This document shows, piece after piece, positions 42,445-50,714 of a DNA stretch of 64,000 bases; positions within the stretch are counted from its first letter, which is position 1; each line of letters starts with the position of its first letter. Source of the DNA: Mucilaginibacter aquariorum (GTDB taxonomy: Bacteria; Bacteroidota; Bacteroidia; Sphingobacteriales; Sphingobacteriaceae); contig NZ_JANHOH010000001.1 in NCBI RefSeq assembly GCF_024498135.1, positions 2,108,001 to 2,172,000 of the forward strand. The letters are read 5' to 3'. The notes beneath the pieces are model-generated. The model did not search any database. It saw nothing but the letters and a program-made list of their open reading frames with translations, and had not been told where the DNA came from. The position numbers and the translations under genes were made by a program.

Positions 42445-43151
42445 TGTTATTATTGCAGGTTGCAGATACCACCGCAAAACTTATTGATACCGCACAACAG
42501 GCCGCTCAACAATTGGCAAAAATACCTGAAGAAGAACTTAGGTTTGGCGATTTGCTGATAAAAGGTGGTTGGGTAATGATACCAATTGGTATACTGGCTG
42601 TATTAGGCCTTGTTATATTTTTTGAACGTTTCTTTACCATCCGCAAGGCATCTAAAGATGAATCGCATTTAATGACCCAGGTGCGCAGCAGCATCGTTTC
42701 GGGCGATCTGCAAACGGCTATAGCCATTTGCCGAAATAGTAATTCGCCCCTGGGCCGCATGCTGCAAAAAGGTTTGTTACGCATCGGTCGCCCAATAAAA
42801 GATATTGAAGGCGCTATAGAGAACGTGGGCAAACTGGAAGTATCCAAACTGGAAAAAAACATTGGTATTATTGGTATTGTTGCCGGTATTGCACCCATGT
42901 TTGGTTTCCTGGGTACTATTGCCGGGGTAATTAAAATATTTTATGATATATCTAAAACAGATAACATTAGTATGGGCGTTATATCTGGTGGGTTGTATGT
43001 AAAAATGGTAACATCGGCCGCCGGTTTATTCGTAGGTATTATTGCCTATGTATGTTATCATATTTTGAATATGATGGTTGATAAAGTAATTTTGAAACTG
43101 GAAACAGATGCTATTGAATTTATTGACCTGTTAGAAGAACCAAGCAAATGA
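42441..43151 (+). CDS. MotA/TolQ/ExbB proton channel family protein
   Basis: The 236-residue inner-membrane protein has three helices: about 45-65 (GWVMIPIGILAVLGLVIFFE), about 140-160 (NIGIIGIVAGIAPMFGFLGT) and about 185-210 (VTSAAGLFVGIIAYVCYHI). The IAPMFGFLGTIAGVIKIF segment is the family signature with the conserved Thr and Gly residues of the proton path. It pairs with ExbD just downstream (ATGA overlap) to use proton-motive force. The start may be the first or second Met of ATGATG. Confidence 0.93.
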   Translation: MMLLLQVADTTAKLIDTAQQAAQQLAKIPEEELRFGDLLIKGGWVMIPIGILAVLGLVIFFERFFTIRKASKDESHLMTQVRSSIVSGDLQTAIAICRNSNSPLGRMLQKGLLRIGRPIKDIEGAIENVGKLEVSKLEKNIGIIGIVAGIAPMFGFLGTIAGVIKIFYDISKTDNISMGVISGGLYVKMVTSAAGLFVGIIAYVCYHILNMMVDKVILKLETDAIEFIDLLEEPSK

Positions 43152-43549
43152 ACTTAAGAAAAAGACATAAAGGCGCATCAGCAGAAGTACATACTTCGGC
43201 CATGAACGATATCATGTTCTTCCTGCTTTTGTTTTTCCTGATCGCATCTACGGTAACCAACCCCAATGTGATCAAGTTAATGCTGCCTAAATCATCAAGC
43301 GGGCAATCGGTATCTAAAAAAACCATCAATGTATCTATAGATAAAGATCTAAAGTACACTATTGATAAAAAAGCAATACCGGTTGATCAATTACAACCTA
43401 CGTTGCAAAGCTATAAAGCGCTTGCATCCGAGCTAACGATTGTATTGTATGTAGACCGCACAGTGGCTATACAAGATGTGGTACAGGTAATGGATATAGC
43501 ACAAAAACTAAATATAAAACTGGTACTGGCAACAGAACCTAAAGGATAG
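43148..43549 (+). CDS. ExbD/TolR family biopolymer transporter
   Basis: The 133-residue protein has one membrane helix near residues 19-38 (AMNDIMFFLLLFFLIASTV). The Asp in AMNDIMFF matches the proton-binding Asp of ExbD. The periplasmic part (KTINVSIDKDLKYTIDKKAIP, LTIVLYVDRTVAIQDVVQVMD) has the usual fold. It begins in the ExbB stop (ATGA), and its ORF is followed by an 84-base gap before the TonB gene. Confidence 0.93.
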   Translation: MNLRKRHKGASAEVHTSAMNDIMFFLLLFFLIASTVTNPNVIKLMLPKSSSGQSVSKKTINVSIDKDLKYTIDKKAIPVDQLQPTLQSYKALASELTIVLYVDRTVAIQDVVQVMDIAQKLNIKLVLATEPKG

Positions 43550-43555
43550 GCATAA

Positions 43556-43632
43556 GAGTTGGCAGTTATAAGTTGGCAGTTTGCTTAATGCTTTAACTGC
43601 AAACTACAAACCGCCCACTGCAAACTGAATAA
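43556..43632. repeat. Imperfect palindrome between ExbD and TonB genes
   Basis: The left part contains AGTTGGCAGTTATAAGTTGG and continues to CAGTTTGC (two copies of AGTTGGCAGTT). The right part has GCAAACTACAAACCGCCCAC and CTGCAAACTG, roughly the reverse complement. The right arm ends about six bases before the TonB ATG. It has the same design as the other gene-boundary palindromes but with a different word. Confidence 0.55.
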
Positions 43633-43633
43633 A

Positions 43634-44449
43634 ATGGACTACAGGGAAGATAATAATTATCCAAAAGCATTTGCAGCAACAGGTATTATACTTGGTGTGG
43701 TAATGGCTTTGTGCTATTTTATTGTTTTCCAGATGCCCGAGAAACATGAGGACGGGACTGGTGGCATCCTGGTAAATTACGGAACGGTTGATGAAGGTAC
43801 AGGCAATGATTATATGAGTATTGAAGAGCCTTCTGTAGCCGAAAAAGCCAATAATACCAAACCTGATAAGGTAACCCCTGCCCCACCAACCGAAGAAAAG
43901 CAAGAGGTAGACAACAGCGATAAAAATGTTGTAACCCAAAACACCGATGACGCCCCCGAGGTTGCGGCCAACACTAAAAAGCCAAGTACAACCGTAGCCA
44001 CACAGCCTACCACCAAAACGGTTGCTAAACCTACTGTTAACCAAAACGCCTTATATAAAGGCAAAACTAATAATGGTACCGGTGAGGGTGACGGCACAGG
44101 CAGCACACCCGGCAACCAGGGTAAACCCACCGGTACAACTTTAACCAACAACTATAACGGGACAGGGTCTGGTAATGGCGGTAATCTTAACCTTACACAA
44201 CGTAGCTTTGTAAGTGCTCCAAAGGTTGATGCTGGTAACCGCTACACGGGTAAAGTTGTAGTTGATATTCTGGTAGACAGGAATGGCAATGTTATACAAG
44301 CTACCGCAGGTGCCCGTGGTACCACTATTACAGATGCTGCATTGCTTCAAAAATGCGAAGACGCCGTAAAACGATCACGCTTCACTACCTCAGAAACCGC
44401 TCCCGAAACCCAAAAAGGGACTTTAACGTTTGTGTTTAAAGTGAATTAA
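43634..44449 (+). CDS. Energy transducer TonB-like protein
   Basis: The 271-residue protein has an N-terminal helix (about 11-32, AFAATGIILGVVMALCYFIVF), a long Pro/Thr/Lys/Asn-rich linker (about 60-175) with glycine-rich TGEGDGTGSTPGNQGKPTGT, and a C-terminal TonB-type domain (about 185-271: FVSAPKVDAGNRYTGKVVVDILVDRNGNVIQA... KGTLTFVFKVN). It should transmit energy from ExbBD to an outer-membrane protein, perhaps the operon's barrel. Most family members have SxxxYP at the start of the domain; here the segment is degenerate. Confidence 0.88.
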   Translation: MDYREDNNYPKAFAATGIILGVVMALCYFIVFQMPEKHEDGTGGILVNYGTVDEGTGNDYMSIEEPSVAEKANNTKPDKVTPAPPTEEKQEVDNSDKNVVTQNTDDAPEVAANTKKPSTTVATQPTTKTVAKPTVNQNALYKGKTNNGTGEGDGTGSTPGNQGKPTGTTLTNNYNGTGSGNGGNLNLTQRSFVSAPKVDAGNRYTGKVVVDILVDRNGNVIQATAGARGTTITDAALLQKCEDAVKRSRFTTSETAPETQKGTLTFVFKVN

Positions 44450-44453
44450 ATTT

Positions 44454-44551
44454 TAGTCCATAGTTGATGGACGATAGACCATAGCAAAAATTTGTTTTAA
44501 GTTTGCATTATCAGCCATAGCTATGGACTATGGACTATGAACCATGGACTA
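44454..44551. repeat. Palindrome with arms of CTATGGACT words, overlapping the folC start
   Basis: The arm 44454-44484 is an imperfect (25 of 31) reverse complement of 44521-44551. The right arm repeats ATGGACT and includes the folC ATG (44544) and its first eight bases. CCATAGCTATGG at 44515-44526 is a perfect 12-bp palindrome. If folded in mRNA it would cover the folC start codon. Confidence 0.7.
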
Positions 44552-45836
44552 TAACCAAACCCTCGACTACCTATACACCCAACTGCCTGTTTTTACCCGT
44601 GTTGGCGCTTCTGCATATAAGGAAGATCTGACGAATACCATTGCCCTGTTAAATATTCTGGATAACCCCGAGCACAAGTTTAAAAGCGTGCATGTAGGCG
44701 GTACAAATGGCAAGGGTTCCACATCGCATATGCTGGCCGCTATATTGCAGGTTGCAGGTTATAAAACCGGCTTGTATACCTCTCCACATCTTAAAGATTT
44801 CAGGGAACGTATCCGCATAAACGGTGCGATGATAAGCGAGCAAACGGTTATAGATTTTGTAGCGAATTACAGACCTGATTTCGAGCGCATACAGCCCTCT
44901 TTTTTTGAAATGACGGTTGCACTGGCCTTTGATGTTTTTGCCAAGGAACAGGTTGATATTGCCATTGTAGAAGTAGGATTAGGCGGAAGGCTGGATTCCA
45001 CAAATGTGATTAACCCACTGCTATCTATCATCACCAATATAGGCTGGGACCACATGAACCTGCTTGGTGATACCCTACAAAAAATAGCCGCCGAAAAAGC
45101 GGGGATCATTAAACCATCAACCCCGGTAATTATAGGCGAATACCAGCCGGAAGTTGCTGATGTTTTTATCAATAAAGCAAAGCAGCAAAACGCGGAGATA
45201 GTATTTGCGTCGGAAGATAAGTCAGAAGTTCAAATTCAAAGTTCAAAAGAGCATCTGGAGTTTTTAGAAATAACCGTTCCGCAATCCCCGCACCCCTCTC
45301 TTTACATCCGGCTTGACTTACCCGGCACTTATCAGTTAAACAATATAAGAACCGTTTTAACAGCGGTTGATGAACTGCGCAAGCAAGGTTTTAACATCAC
45401 CGATGAACATATTGCGACAGCCCTAAAACAGGTAAAAACTTTAACCGGCCTACATGGCCGTTGGGAAGTTTTAAACCGCAACCCGCTAACTATTTGCGAT
45501 ACCGGCCACAACCCCGAAGGCATAACCGAAGTATTAAAGAACATTGCCTCGGTTAACTATGAGCACCTGCATTTTGTTATTGGCATGGTGAACGATAAGG
45601 ACATCAGCAAGGTGCTTTCTATGTTACCGACTCGTGCTACCTATTATTTCTGCAGGCCAGATATCCCCCGTGGACTGGAAGCAGAAAACATCAAAGAAAA
45701 AGCGGCAGGTTTTGGCTTGCACGGCGAAGCTTATGGCTCTGTAAAGGCAGCTTTGCAAGCGGCGCAGGCCAATGCTACCGATAAAGACCTGGTGTTTATT
45801 GGCGGCAGTACGTTTATAGTGGCAGAAGTGGTATAA
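44544..45836 (+). CDS. folC: Bifunctional folylpolyglutamate synthase/dihydrofolate synthase
   Basis: The 430-residue ATP-dependent ligase adds glutamate to dihydropteroate or folates. Motifs: P-loop VGGTNGKGSTSHML (about 51-64), YTSPHLKDFRERIRING, EVGLGGRLDSTNVI and LGDTLQKIAAEKAGIIKP, with the C-terminal Mur-ligase domain (LHGRWEVL, DTGHNPEGI). The start MDYNQTLDYLYTQLP agrees with relatives. It lies 94 bases after TonB with a palindrome between. Odd point: 45221-45252 carries AAGTTCAAATTCAAAGTTCA-type repetition, encoding DKSEVQIQSSKE, probably a small in-frame insertion. Confidence 0.95.
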   Translation: MDYNQTLDYLYTQLPVFTRVGASAYKEDLTNTIALLNILDNPEHKFKSVHVGGTNGKGSTSHMLAAILQVAGYKTGLYTSPHLKDFRERIRINGAMISEQTVIDFVANYRPDFERIQPSFFEMTVALAFDVFAKEQVDIAIVEVGLGGRLDSTNVINPLLSIITNIGWDHMNLLGDTLQKIAAEKAGIIKPSTPVIIGEYQPEVADVFINKAKQQNAEIVFASEDKSEVQIQSSKEHLEFLEITVPQSPHPSLYIRLDLPGTYQLNNIRTVLTAVDELRKQGFNITDEHIATALKQVKTLTGLHGRWEVLNRNPLTICDTGHNPEGITEVLKNIASVNYEHLHFVIGMVNDKDISKVLSMLPTRATYYFCRPDIPRGLEAENIKEKAAGFGLHGEAYGSVKAALQAAQANATDKDLVFIGGSTFIVAEVV

Positions 45837-45862
45837 GTTCTACCACTATGTAATTTGCGTTA

Positions 45863-45938
45863 GGGATTGCAACAAATACCGGCCTTGTGGCTAAGGCACG
45901 TGCAGTATGAGTGGAAAGCCCGGCCGAAGGCAACGCCC
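45863..45938. other. Candidate structured intergenic element
   Basis: The segment can fold with a closing stem (GGG..TGC with GCA..CCC), a hairpin GCCTT/AAGGC (45882-45897) and a GCC..GGC pairing in AAAGCCCGGCCGAAGGC. It is richer in GC than the surrounding DNA and contains no ORF of note. I believe similar sequences recur in intergenic DNA of this family, but this is memory, not a search. It lies between folC and the aldo-keto reductase gene. Confidence 0.4.
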
Positions 45939-46029
45939 TCATTAAAAACCTGTCAATCGTAATAATCTGTTTACCCGGGTTCAGACAAAAGAATAAAATC
46001 CTATTTTTACCCAAACCAACAACAAAACA

Positions 46030-47019
46030 ATGACCTACCTACCTTCTTCTGAACGATATAAAAAAATGCAATACCGCCGTTGCGGTAAAAGCGGCATAAA
46101 GTTGCCTGCTATTTCATTGGGCCTGTGGCATAACTTTGGCCATGTGGATGTAATGGAAAACTATCGCAAGATCTTACACCTTGCGTTTGATAGTGGCATA
46201 ACACATTTTGATCTGGCTAACAATTACGGTCCGCCCCCGGGCAGTGCTGAAACCAACTTTGGTAAAATATTAAAAGAAGATTTTGGTGGCTACCGCGATG
46301 AAATGATCATATCAAGCAAAGCGGGTTACACCATGTGGGATGGCCCTTACGGCGACTGGGGTTCAAAAAAATACCTGGTATCAAGTCTGGACCAAAGCCT
46401 TAAACGCATGGGTTTAGATTATGTAGACATCTTTTACCACCACCGCCCGGACCCGGAAACACCGCTGGAAGAAACCATGAGCGCGCTCGACCTGATAGTA
46501 CGCCAGGGTAAAGCTTTGTACGTGGGTATCTCTAACTACAATGCCAAAGAAGCGGATGAGGCCATAGCCATTTTAAAGCGTTTAGGTACGCCTTGCCTTA
46601 TTCATCAGCCTAAATATTCTATGTTCGTTCGCGATGCAGAAGCGGGCCTGTTGGATGTTTTGGAGAAAGACGGTGTGGGTTGTATCCCCTTCTCGCCTTT
46701 AGCTCAGGGCTTGTTAACCAACAAATATTTACACGGTATTCCTGATGATTCGCGTGCGGCAAAATCAACCGGCTTCTTACAAACCAGCCAGGTCACCGAC
46801 GAAGTAATTGGTAAAATAAAAAAACTGAACACTTTAGCAGAGCAACGCGGCCAAACACTGGCACAAATGGCATTGGCCTGGTTGCTAAAAGATGCCAGGG
46901 TAACATCGGTATTGATTGGTGCCAGCAAGCCCGAGCAATTAGCCGATTCGTTAAAAGCATTGGATAATGTTAACTTTTCATCCGAAGAATTAGAGCGTAT
47001 AGAGCAGATCCTGAAATAG
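46030..47019 (+). CDS. Aldo-keto reductase, L-glyceraldehyde 3-phosphate reductase type
   Basis: The 329-residue TIM-barrel NADPH enzyme has the catalytic Asp/Tyr segment FDLANNYGPPPGSAETNFG, Lys in SSKAGYTMWDGPYGDWGSKKY, and His in IFYHHRPDPETPLEE. The WDGPYGDWGSKKYL insertion is characteristic of the YghZ/Gpr subgroup, which reduces L-glyceraldehyde 3-phosphate and other aldehydes such as methylglyoxal. The C-terminal cofactor region SVLIGASKPEQLADSLKAL is standard. It stands alone, with a terminator 22 bases after its stop. Confidence 0.93.
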   Translation: MTYLPSSERYKKMQYRRCGKSGIKLPAISLGLWHNFGHVDVMENYRKILHLAFDSGITHFDLANNYGPPPGSAETNFGKILKEDFGGYRDEMIISSKAGYTMWDGPYGDWGSKKYLVSSLDQSLKRMGLDYVDIFYHHRPDPETPLEETMSALDLIVRQGKALYVGISNYNAKEADEAIAILKRLGTPCLIHQPKYSMFVRDAEAGLLDVLEKDGVGCIPFSPLAQGLLTNKYLHGIPDDSRAAKSTGFLQTSQVTDEVIGKIKKLNTLAEQRGQTLAQMALAWLLKDARVTSVLIGASKPEQLADSLKALDNVNFSSEELERIEQILK

Positions 47020-47041
47020 ATTTCCATCAATTTCGACTATA

Positions 47042-47075
47042 AAAAAGGCGTATTTAGAAATAAATACGCCTTTTT
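47042..47075 (+). terminator. Strong terminator of the aldo-keto reductase gene
   Basis: A perfect 15-bp stem (AAAAAGGCGTATTTA with TAAATACGCCTTTTT) closes a GAAA tetraloop, followed by a T tract. Confidence 0.95.
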
Positions 47076-47142
47076 GTTTAACAATAATTAACAACGTGCG
47101 TCTAAAAACTTTGCACATCTTAGCGTAAGCTTTATCTACCCT

Positions 47143-49602
47143 ATGAAACAACCTTTTTTTATCCTGCTACTCCTTCTATTTACATCCACCATATTTGCAC
47201 AAGAAGTAACCCTTAGCGGGAAAATAACCGACGGTAGCGGCAATGCCGTTCCCTTTGCTACGGTGTATGTAAAGAACACCACAAAAGGTACATCGGCCAA
47301 TAGCGAGGGTGGTTACACCTTAAATTTAAAGCCCGGCCAGTACGATGTGCAATACAGGGCGTTAGGCTTTAAACAGGAAAGCCGCAAGGTTGATTTAAAA
47401 GCTAACCAAAGTATCGACATAGTTTTAAAAGCCGAGGATTACCAGTTAAAGGAAGTTTCTGTCCGCGCGGGTTCCGAAGACCCGGCTTATGCCATCATCC
47501 GTAAGGCTATTAAAAAACGGAAGACATACCTAAACGAGGTAGATGCCTACACTTGTGAGGTGTATATAAAAGGCTTGCAAAAGCTGCTGGCTGCTCCAAA
47601 GAAATTCCTGGGGGTTGATGTACAGAAGATGGCCCGCGAAAACGGGTTGGACTCTAACCGCCGGGGTATTGTTTACCTATCAGAGTCGCAATCAAAATAT
47701 AGTTTTATGCGGCCGGATAAAGTGCACGAAGAGTTGATATCGTCAAAAGTATCAGGCAGCAACAGGGCTTTTAGTTTTAACAGGGCATCAGATATGCAGG
47801 TTAACTTTTATGAGAACCTGCAGGTTTGGCAAGGCCTGAGCAACCGCCCGCTGATCTCTCCCATTGCAGATAACGCGTTATCCTACTATAAATATAAATA
47901 CGCCGGTACCACTATCGAGAACGGCGAAACCATCAATAAGATCCAGGTAATCCCGCGCAGCGATTATGACCCATGCTTTAGCGGTTACATCTACATACTC
48001 GAAGATAGCTGGCGTATACAAGGCCTGAATTTATACATCACCAAAAAGGCCAATATCAACTTTGTAGATACGCTGAAAGTTAGCGAGCAATTTTTCCCGG
48101 TGAGCGGCAATGCCTGGATGCCGGCTTCGTTAAAGTTTGAGTTTACAGGCGGCTTATTTGGCTTTAAAATTGGCGGTTACTTTATCTCTCTTTATAAAGA
48201 TTATGATATTGACCCTAAACTTGACCGCAAGCAATTTGCCGAAGTGCTGCGCATTACCAAAGGCGTAAACAAAAAAGATTCTATCTATTGGGAGCAGGAA
48301 AGGCCCATTCCACTAACCGACGAAGAGAAGACCGACTATAAAAAGAAAGCCGTATTGGCCGCTAAACGTGAGTCGAAACCTTACTTAGATTCGTTGGACA
48401 AAGAACACAACAAACTTAGCGTAGGCAAACTACTTTTAGGCGGTTACAGCCACCGCAACAGGTACGATCATGAAAATTACAATTTCAATTCTCTGTTAAG
48501 CTCGGTATCGTACAACACAGTTGAGGGTTTGGCACTTGGTTATGGCGGCTCGTTCACCAAACAGATAGATAGCGTTAATAACCGATATATTAACATTTAT
48601 GGCAAAATGCGATACGGTTTCTCGAACAAACTATTCAACGCTACTGGTGGCATCACTATGCCGGTTGGTTCGGCTATGTTAAATTTAGCAGGCGGAAGCG
48701 ATGTTGTTGATATGAACAACCGCGAACCCATCTCCCCATTTATGAACACCGCATACACCCTGTTAAACAGGCAGAATTTTGAGAAACTATACCAAAAGCA
48801 ATACGCGTCGGCCACCATATCAAAACGTATTTATGGTGGATGGCAGGCAAGTGCAGGCGCCGAGTGGGCAAACCGTAAATACCTATCCAACACTACCGAT
48901 TACAGCTTCTTCCACCCTAAACGGCACGAGTTTACAAGCAACAACCCGCTTTCGCCCAATGTTGATGTACCCTTGTTCCCCGAGAATCAGTCGTTTAAGA
49001 TTAACGTACGCACCACTTACGATTTTAGCAACCGGTATGAAACCTACCCTACCGGCAGGCGATATGTACCATCAAAATATCCAACCATTGGCTTAAGTTT
49101 TACAAAAGCGGTAAAAAATGTATTTGGTTCTGATGTTGATTATAACTTGCTATCTGCAGATATCTCGAAATCAGATATCCCCATGGGTTTTTATGGCAAA
49201 ACGTCGTTCTACGTCGGCGCTGGTAAATTCTTCGATGCAAAAAGCATCTACTATACCGATTACAGGCATTTCAGCGGTAACCAGGTATTGTTTTATCAGG
49301 GTGGTATCAACAAATTCCTGCTGTTGGATTATTACCGGTTCAGCACCGGCGATAAGTACCTGGAAGGCCATTTAGAACACAACTTCAGCGGATTGGTCAC
49401 CAACATGATCCCGCTTATCCGTAAGCTTAAGCTGCAGGAGATCATCAACATAAACTATCTATCGACTCCTACATTGAAAAACTACACCGAACTGGGCGTG
49501 GGTTTCCAAACCAATGTTGGCTTAAGGGTAATGTACGGTACATCGTTTAATAACAAAGTTGGCGGGGCTAATCAGGCGATACGGATCGGTGCAAATTTTT
49601 AA
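47143..49602 (+). CDS. DUF5686 and carboxypeptidase-regulatory-like outer-membrane protein
   Basis: The 819-residue protein has a signal peptide (ILLLLLFTSTIFAQ), a CarboxypepD_reg-like domain (about 20-100: LSGKITDGSGNAVPFATVYV), a middle domain with AYAIIRKAIKKRKTYLNEVDAYTCEVYIKG and a C-terminal beta-barrel ending RIGANF. This is the DUF5686 family, seen in Bacteroidota outer membranes; no TonB plug is present. It may be a secreted-protein scaffold or channel. It is monocistronic in appearance, with a terminator upstream and a hairpin 8-48 bases after the stop. Confidence 0.85.
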   Translation: MKQPFFILLLLLFTSTIFAQEVTLSGKITDGSGNAVPFATVYVKNTTKGTSANSEGGYTLNLKPGQYDVQYRALGFKQESRKVDLKANQSIDIVLKAEDYQLKEVSVRAGSEDPAYAIIRKAIKKRKTYLNEVDAYTCEVYIKGLQKLLAAPKKFLGVDVQKMARENGLDSNRRGIVYLSESQSKYSFMRPDKVHEELISSKVSGSNRAFSFNRASDMQVNFYENLQVWQGLSNRPLISPIADNALSYYKYKYAGTTIENGETINKIQVIPRSDYDPCFSGYIYILEDSWRIQGLNLYITKKANINFVDTLKVSEQFFPVSGNAWMPASLKFEFTGGLFGFKIGGYFISLYKDYDIDPKLDRKQFAEVLRITKGVNKKDSIYWEQERPIPLTDEEKTDYKKKAVLAAKRESKPYLDSLDKEHNKLSVGKLLLGGYSHRNRYDHENYNFNSLLSSVSYNTVEGLALGYGGSFTKQIDSVNNRYINIYGKMRYGFSNKLFNATGGITMPVGSAMLNLAGGSDVVDMNNREPISPFMNTAYTLLNRQNFEKLYQKQYASATISKRIYGGWQASAGAEWANRKYLSNTTDYSFFHPKRHEFTSNNPLSPNVDVPLFPENQSFKINVRTTYDFSNRYETYPTGRRYVPSKYPTIGLSFTKAVKNVFGSDVDYNLLSADISKSDIPMGFYGKTSFYVGAGKFFDAKSIYYTDYRHFSGNQVLFYQGGINKFLLLDYYRFSTGDKYLEGHLEHNFSGLVTNMIPLIRKLKLQEIININYLSTPTLKNYTELGVGFQTNVGLRVMYGTSFNNKVGGANQAIRIGANF

Positions 49603-49610
49603 TTGTAGTG

Positions 49611-49650
49611 TTACTTAAAGATAAATTAATAAATATTTAACTTTAAGTAA
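49611..49650. terminator. AT-rich inverted repeat after the DUF5686 gene
   Basis: TTACTTAAAG (49611-49620) and CTTTAAGTAA (49641-49650) pair perfectly over 10 bp with a 20-base spacer. It could be a weak terminator, or a regulatory site for the following gene, whose ATG is 18 bases downstream. Confidence 0.4.
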
Positions 49651-49667
49651 ACTTACTCGTTTCAATT

Positions 49668-50228
49668 ATGACCGCTTCAGATACTCTTGGGTTAGTTTCG
49701 ATCCTGATATCAATTTGCGTCTTCATTTATACGTATGTAACTAATACTAAAAAATATGAGCTTACATACCAGTATAGATGTGAGGTATTAAAATGGTTTG
49801 ATGACACTATCCATGTTTTAATGCGACTTAAGCAGGAATGTAAACTTGGTTTTTCCAATCAGGATTTAAGAAATGAATTGCTTGCAAGTTTATCGGCCAA
49901 GATAGAGATGGGAAGATTCTATTTTCCAAATGTAGATAAGGGAGATAAATTTGGTAAAGAGAAGCCTTTCGCCTATAGAAATTATAGAAACCTAATGCTT
50001 GATTTCCTGGTATACGCCTATAATATATATAACCGGGCAGATGCCGTTCGATACTTAAAACATGCGGATCTTTTACAAAAAGAATTTACTTCTTTATTAT
50101 TTGAAACCTTTAACCCCACGGCGTTTTTAAAAGAAACAAAAAAAGTAACAGACAGGACTTTTGTTAAAGAACTTAGTTTCGAAGATTTTTTAAACGAAAA
50201 ACCAGAAGCGTTAAAAGATTATATTTAG
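49668..50228 (+). CDS. Hypothetical protein with N-terminal membrane helix
   Basis: The 186-residue protein has one helix at about residues 6-24 (GLVSILISICVFIYTYVT) and then a helical cytoplasmic body rich in Lys, Tyr and Phe (YELTYQYRCEVLKWFDDTIHVLMRLKQECK, YRNLMLDFLVYAYNIYNR). There are no recognisable catalytic residues. The AT content is higher than in neighbouring genes, which suggests it may be an accessory gene. I do not recognise the family. Confidence 0.6.
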   Translation: MTASDTLGLVSILISICVFIYTYVTNTKKYELTYQYRCEVLKWFDDTIHVLMRLKQECKLGFSNQDLRNELLASLSAKIEMGRFYFPNVDKGDKFGKEKPFAYRNYRNLMLDFLVYAYNIYNRADAVRYLKHADLLQKEFTSLLFETFNPTAFLKETKKVTDRTFVKELSFEDFLNEKPEALKDYI

Positions 50229-50271
50229 CATAACACTTCGGCTTAATAGCAAAAACATAAAATCACTTACG

Positions 50272-50637
50272 ATGAAAGCTTTAAGTACAACCGTTGTTAT
50301 TCATGTTTCTGACATGAGCCGAGCCGTTAAATATTATACTGAGATTTTGGGCTTTAAACCCGATTTTGAATTTGGTGATTATACGGGATTAACTTACGAT
50401 GATGTTTGTATCCATTTAAGTGGCCAAAAAAATCAGGGCGTGCACAAGGCACCCGGCAATGCCCATTTTTGTATTGAATGCGATAAGGTTGATGCATATT
50501 ATGATCGTATCAAAAAAAGGGGGGCAATTATAAGTTGCCCCATAGATGATCGTATTTATGGCATGCGCGATTTTGCTATAGATGACGAGGATGGTAACAC
50601 CTTAGTTTTTGGGATGGTAATAACCACTCAACAATAA
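50272..50637 (+). CDS. VOC (glyoxalase/bleomycin-resistance-like) protein
   Basis: The 121-residue protein has paired beta-alpha-beta-beta-beta modules: STTVVIHVSDMSRAVKYYTEILGFKPDFEFGDY at the start and DKVDAYYDRIKKRGA to FAIDDEDGNTLVFGMV at the end. The family binds metal ions and small ligands (glyoxalases, dioxygenases, antibiotic-binding proteins). The standard His/Glu ligands are only partly present, so activity cannot be stated. It follows a hypothetical membrane protein by 43 bases. Confidence 0.85.
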   Translation: MKALSTTVVIHVSDMSRAVKYYTEILGFKPDFEFGDYTGLTYDDVCIHLSGQKNQGVHKAPGNAHFCIECDKVDAYYDRIKKRGAIISCPIDDRIYGMRDFAIDDEDGNTLVFGMVITTQQ

Positions 50638-50654
50638 AGGAACAAAATTTAAAC

Positions 50655-50714
50655 CTGTCAGTCTGAAATTGTCGAAGACCTAAACGCAAATGCTTCGGCA
50701 ACTACCCATGACAA
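50655..50714. repeat. REP-like palindromic element
   Basis: TTGTCGAAG (50669-50677) and CTTCGGCAA (50693-50701) pair with one wobble; the flanks TGTCA (50656-50660) and TGACA (50709-50713) are also complementary. The left half aligns with the element at 24381-24408. It looks like a dispersed intergenic repeat of about 60 bases. Confidence 0.55.
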
